Origin: Adiantum capillus-veneris
Taxonomy: Eukaryota > Streptophyta > Polypodiopsida > Polypodiales > Pteridaceae
Reading direction: 5' to 3'
DNA length: 64,000 nt
NCBI GenBank assembly: GCA_014529385.2
Contig: CM043966.1
Span: 39,118,037-39,182,036 of the forward strand
This document shows, piece after piece, positions 59,547 to 64,000 of the stretch. Numbering within the stretch: position 1 is the first letter of the stretch; each line of letters begins with the position of its first letter. The notes beneath the pieces are model-generated. The model saw only the letters and a program-made list of their open reading frames with translations. It was not told the origin of the DNA and searched no databases. Position numbers and translations under genes: made by a program.

Positions 59547-59783
59547 AAGTTGACTTGAGAGGAGAGAGTCGGTCTTGCTATGTTGCGATGGGGTGGCTCT
59601 CCTTGCTAGCCGATGTACCTTGAGTCTTAGGTCTGGTCTCTATCGGTTGGTGGCCCGGCTCGGCTTGAGCTGGTCAGGTGATGTATTTTTTTTTGGCTTT
59701 ATTAATCTAATCTTTCCACCCACCTATTGTGGGTTTTGCTTTTTTTTTTTTTTTTTTTAAAGTTGACTTGAGAGGAGAGAGTC
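59547..59783 (+). mobile_element. Short T-tailed retroposon with 24-bp perfect target duplication
   Basis: A 24-bp sequence (AAGTTGACTTGAGAGG plus GAGAGAGTC minus the shared G, positions 59547-59570) is repeated exactly at 59760-59783. Between them is a 189-bp insert ending in 19 T residues (59740-59758). The insert contains ggctttattaatctaatctt, resembling plant LINE 3' ends. The structure indicates target-primed insertion: a SINE or a 5'-truncated LINE. No clear pol III A/B boxes were seen. Confidence 0.88.
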
Positions 59784-60150
59784 GTGAATCAGATGGGGTG
59801 ATTCGGGTGGGGTGGGGGCGATGATGCCCCATAAGGCAGGAACTGGGCTATGGGGCATCCCAAAAGTGAGGTGTACGGTTGGGTTGACTTGCAGAGAATC
59901 TGTAGATTTGTGTGATGTGGAAACCAGAATCTAATTGGACTCATGAAGCTCATGAAGAGGAAGCCATTACTGTATGCAGAAGCTTGGGGGCCGGGGCCCT
60001 CTCTCTCTCTGTGTCTCTCTGAGAAGATCAACGCCTGTCTTGTCCCCGCTGTACTTCGAGCTCGTAGACCCCTTTTTTAGTCCGTGGCATAATATTGTGA
60101 CATGAGCCGCGCCTGTTCTTGCTTATAGCCGCGTCTCTGCCTCCCTTCTT

Positions 60151-60160
60151 TTAATAAAAC
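60151..60160 (+). promoter_or_regulatory. Possible TATA-like element of NRT2
   Basis: ttaataaaac lies about 170 bp upstream of the chosen ATG, the only AT-rich hexamer in a C/T-rich proximal region. Positional inference only. Confidence 0.3.
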
Positions 60161-60329
60161 CCCCTCTCCAGGCATCAATCATATTGCATCACATTCATGG
60201 TTGCAATACACAGCCACCTACAGCACATGCCGAGAGGCACAATCCCACCCACCAGCTAGCTGCTGCTTCATCCTTGTAGCCAGCTTGTTGGGCTGCCTGT
60301 TTCCGGCCGCCTCATCCCCCCCGGCTCCC

Positions 60330-62726
60330 ATGGCCTCCACCAACATTGGCACTGACTCCGTCGGCGAGCCCGGCGCCTCCCTCCATGGCGTCACTGGCCG
60401 CGAACCCACCTTTGCCCTCTCCGTCAGCCATGACCAAGACCCCAATGGCACCCCCTCTAAGCCCAAATTCGACCTCCCCGTCGACTCCGAGAACAAAGCC
60501 AAGAAAATCAAGCTCTGGTCCTTCAAAGCCCCGCATATGCGCACATTCCACCTCTCATGGATCTCCTTCTTCACCTGCTTCGTCTCCAGCTTCGCCGCCG
60601 CCCCGCTTCTGCCTGTTATCCGCGACAATCTCGACCTAAACAAGCGTGACATTGGCAATGCAGGGATTGCCTCTGTGACAGGATCCATCGCTTCGCGTCT
60701 GCTCATGGGTGCGCTTTGCGATCTGGTTGGCCCGCGCTACGGATGTGCCTTCATTGTCATGCTCTGCGCTCCTGCCGTATTCTGCATGGCCACCGTCTCC
60801 ACGTCAGTCGGATTTTTGCTCTCTCGCTTCTTCATCGGCTTCTCGCTCGCAACATTCGTGTCGTGCCAATATTGGATGAGCTCCTTCTTCAATGCTGAGA
60901 TAGTCGGCTCCGTGAATGGCATCACGGCAGGCTGGGGGAATTTGGGTGGAGGGGCCACACAGCTCATCATGCCACTTGTGTACGACCTCATTCGCGGCCC
61001 TATTGCCTCGCCCAACTTCTCTGCGTGGCGCCTCTCCTTCTTCGTGCCGGGAGTTATGCATGTTATCATGGGCCTTACCGTCCTCATCATTGGGCAGGAT
61101 TTGCCTGATGGGAACTTCAAGGAGCTCAAGAGCAAGGGGACTCAAGTGAAGGACAGCTTGTGGAAGGTATATTTATACTAATTAGGGCATGGTCTAGCAT
61201 GTTCATCTCTTGACACAAAATGCAGGAACTATATTGTGTGTGTGTGTGTGGGTGCGGGCTTGCATGCACGTCTATCACAAGAAGATTTAGAAATTTTCTC
61301 ATGTAGGACAATGGAGTCTTTCTCAGTGTTTTTCATACAATGCATAACATCATGAGCTTCTGCTCGGGAGGCACCGCATACCTAGCTAGGAACGATTGGG
61401 GGCAGGGGACCCCCGGCCCTCCCACCGGGCCGGCTGTCCCCTGCCCCCAATCGTACCTAGCTAGGGATGCGGCCCCTCCCTCACAGAAGCTCATGATGTT
61501 GAGGTAAGTCACAATGTGGGAAATATTGTGAGAATTTGTCCAAAACTACACACCCCATAAAGCCTATTTATGACAACTTGCAACGTTTTGTGGCCATCAA
61601 AGACCGAATTACCAGGCATGTATCCATGAAATGCTTCTAATGAATGGCCATGGAAATGCAGGTGAGTCTATATGCAGTGACAAACTATAGAACATGGATC
61701 TTTGCCCTCTCGTATGGCTACTGCTTCGGAGTCGAGCTGACAATGGACAACATTATAGCCCAGTACTTCTATGACAGATTCAATCTAAATCTGCACATTG
61801 CTGGAATCATTGCCTCACTGTTCGGTATGGCAAATCTGGTGACTCGCCCATTCGGAGGCGTTTTGTCAGACTGGGCGGCACGCTGTTATGGAATGCGGGG
61901 GCGCTTGTGGGCTCTGTGGAGCGTGCAAACTTTGGGTGGAGTTTCCTGCCTTGTATTGGGGCTTGTTGGAGATCTCAAAGGGGCTATTATCATGATGATT
62001 ATCTTCTCAATTTTTGCAGAGGCCGGCGCAGGGCTTACCTTTGGCATCATTCCATTCATTTCTCGCAGGTTTGAACTAATCCATATTTTATCTGTTCTTT
62101 GTCACAAATGCTTTCTAGGGCTATTGAGGTGGGAATTGAGCACAACACCTCGTGCCTCACAACAATGCACGAGTGCGTGTTTACTCAACCATCTCCGCCA
62201 GACTCTGATCTTAGACTTAGACTTGGACTCTTATGCACATCTCGTCCAACATGAGCGACACGACTTGCATATGCTCAACTCTCCAGATTGAGCTAAACGC
62301 ACACTATAAGATGAAACATAAAGAAAATCTTTGTTCTGCATTGTGTATATTAATTTTTTGTCTTGTTATTGGTGCAGATCTTTGGGAGTGATATCCGGAA
62401 TCACTGGTGCCGGAGGGACATTCGGGGCGATGTTGACACAATTGATCTTCTTCTCTACCTCAGCATACTCTGATGAGCAGGGCATAACATTCATGGGGAT
62501 TATGATCATTGCTTGCACATTACCGTTGATTGGCGTCCACTTCCCTCAGTGGGGAGGCATGATCTTGCCCCCCTCAAAGGGGGCCTCCGAGGAGGAGTAC
62601 TACCGCAGCGAGTGGTCAGCGGCCGAGCAGGACAAGGGCATGCACAATGCTAGTATGAAATTTGCAAGCAATGCCAAGGGCGAGCGGGGTGGCGGCCGTG
62701 CTGCCCCACCCACCTCCTCTGCCTGA
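60330..62726 (+). CDS. NRT2: High-affinity nitrate transporter NRT2
   Basis: Three exons, 60330-61166, 61662-62068 and 62378-62726, give a 530-residue protein, the usual NRT2 length. It is a plasma-membrane proton/nitrate symporter of the NNP family in the major facilitator superfamily; land-plant members generally work with an NAR2/NRT3 partner, which is not in this window. Visible: an N-terminal [15 protein letters not shown] and [13 protein letters not shown], then [20 protein letters not shown] (TM1), the MFS loop motif [10 protein letters not shown] at residues 127-136, the first nitrate signature [12 protein letters not shown] near 200-211, and the second, GAGGTFGA, near 425-432. I chose ATG 60330 (gctcccATGGCC) over the in-frame ATG at 60201 because the N terminus then matches the family. 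No stops or frameshifts. Intron 1 carries a fold-back element. Confidence 0.97.
61276..61547. mobile_element. Fold-back/MITE-like element, copy 2, in NRT2 intron 1
   Basis: Aligns with 53115-53465 along its length but has a single palindromic core (cctagctaggaacgattggg and its inverted partner caatcgtacctagctaggg around ccccggccctcccaccgggc). The right-hand terminal cttcttgtg is missing here. It occupies over half of the 495-bp intron. Confidence 0.85.
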
Positions 62727-64000
62727 AGACACATGATTTGAGAGCCTCTTCACATCTCCTTGATGTACATTAGGGACTTAAAGAAAACACACAGACACAT
62801 ACATCAAAACTTAATACTCTAATCAAGTGGCTTCACATCTAGATTGATAAATACTACCCTTCTAGCATTTTTTTAAGTGGTTACATCTGGTTTCCTCTCG
62901 ACCCAAATCCCATAAAGACTTGACTCTTTGTATCAGCATCCTTCCAATGCCATTCCATAATTTAGATGAGTTTTCATCTTTTTAATTTCAATCTAAATCT
63001 TCCTCTCAATGTCTTAACTCTTCATTGTGTACTCACTCTCTTGATCAATATGTTATCCCATTATTGTGGTGATTGCAAGTATTCCCATTCTCAACCCCTC
63101 TGGTTAATTATCTCTGTTAAATTTCTTAAATTTTCAAAAAATAGAAGGCCCCTCATGTTGAACTCATGTGGTGTATTAACATGATTATATAGTGGACCCC
63201 CTGAGCTCCAAGGAAAATCATGAGCATCAATCAATCAATCATTACATAAGTTGTGGTCTCCTTTTTCATTCAATGTAGATCCCTTAGAGTCTAGAATTAG
63301 TCAAGACATAACCCTTAGAGGAAATACTATATCTAACTCTAGAATTGGTCAAGACATAACTCTTAGAGGAAAGAGAATATTGTGGTCAAGACATAACCCT
63401 TATTAAAAAAGAAGATTGTGGACAAGACAAAGTCATTTAAGTGAGAAAGAGTTGGAATGTAATGCAATTGAGAAAGAGTAGGAAAATGATCTTTGCATAT
63501 CAATACAAAGAAATCACGAATTTTCTATCCTCCACAACAGATTTTAAGGCTACTCAATAAAAGTTTTTTCCTTGTAACTGTTGGAGTGTGCGAGAAACGT
63601 ACCAAACATGAAAGGGCGTTTTTTCCCTTTTTATAGCTAGACATATGCTAGAGACATATTTTGTATATTATCTTCAAATGTTGAGACAAGACTTTTTATA
63701 TACCATATGTGCGAGGAGGTAGTAGGGAGAAACTTTATACACATCCATGTACTTACAACTACACATTGTTGTGCAATGAAGGTAGTAGGGAGAAACTTTA
63801 TACACATTCATTACACCTTGCTATGCTTCTTGGAACAAATTAATGTGAAGGTAGAAATTGCCTCAAGGAAAGATTGTAATAGAATGAAGATGTGGTAAAT
63901 CAATCAATGTGCAAAGAATCTTTCATCCTGAAATTTTGTGTGGTATTGCCAAACACCAGCCTTTTGAAATTCTAAGCCTTGCATTTTTAAACCTATCATT
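62727..64000. other. 3' flank of NRT2 with small tandem repeats
   Basis: AT-rich flank with no further gene recognised. It includes local repeats: TCTAGAATTRGTCAAGACAT at 63290 and 63338 (with a shorter third copy near 63383), and ggtagtagggagaaacttta at 63718 and 63781 (63-bp period). Confidence 0.55.

Noticed and set aside
60201-60329. In-frame upstream ATG giving NRT2 a 43-residue N-terminal extension
   Set aside because: The extension does not resemble NRT2 N-termini, and the ATG at 60330 has a good context and gives the family length.
60218-61149. Minus-strand and alternate-frame ORFs of 60-160 codons over NRT2 exon 1
   Set aside because: GC-rich shadows of the transporter exon.
61171-61661. 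Possible extra coding sequence in NRT2 intron 1
   Set aside because: Joining 61166 to 61662 keeps the frame and family sequence; the interval is a fold-back element with no conserved coding.

Overview
The window is nuclear DNA of a land plant: spliced genes with GT/AG introns, long AT-rich intergenic stretches, abundant (GA)n/(CA)n/(C)n microsatellites, and nested LTR retrotransposons, LINEs and hAT DNA. A two-intron NRT2 gene, heavy retroelement load and a Penelope-like reverse transcriptase suggest a fern or another non-flowering plant; that placement is inference and nothing here fixes the species.

Only two ordinary host genes are convincing. At 60.3-62.7 kb (+) is an apparently intact three-exon high-affinity nitrate transporter (NRT2, 530 aa deduced). 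At 18.4-20.0 kb (+) are the last eight exons of a small class I SAM-dependent methyltransferase related to the METTL13/EEF1AKMT4 group; its 5' exons, carrying the first SAM-binding motif, were not found and a nested retrotransposon insertion ends about 1.1 kb upstream.

The rest is mobile or repetitive. 2.4-7.7 kb: a decayed Ty1/copia element (- strand) with two LTRs, PBS, PPT and a perfect 5-bp target duplication. 8.2-17.3 kb: a three-layer nest, namely a non-autonomous LTR element (LTRs A and C, target duplication TTTCA) containing a 3.7-kb hAT transposon with perfect 8-bp duplication and one nonsense codon in its five-exon transposase, plus a solo LTR just upstream of the PPT. 20.9-22.2 kb: remains of an L1-like ORF1 (-). 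26.7-36.2 kb: a decayed Ty3/gypsy element (-) that has about 2.5 kb of additional coiled-coil/acidic coding sequence downstream of integrase. 39.1-39.9 kb: the 3' end of a LINE (-). 45.2-47.5 and 51.2-52.0 kb: a broken Penelope-like (PLE) retroelement, split by a 3.7-kb microsatellite-rich block that contains a 204-bp near-perfect hairpin. 53.1 and 61.3 kb: two copies of a fold-back element with a GC-rich palindromic core, one of them inside NRT2 intron 1. 59.6 kb: a short T-tailed retroposon with a 24-bp perfect target duplication, about 0.5 kb upstream of NRT2.

The genes do not form an operon or pathway; this is a plant genomic neighbourhood whose organisation is dominated by successive insertions. 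The most unusual content is the plant PLE with its gag-like upstream frame, the extra 3' gene of the gypsy element, and the fold-back elements.
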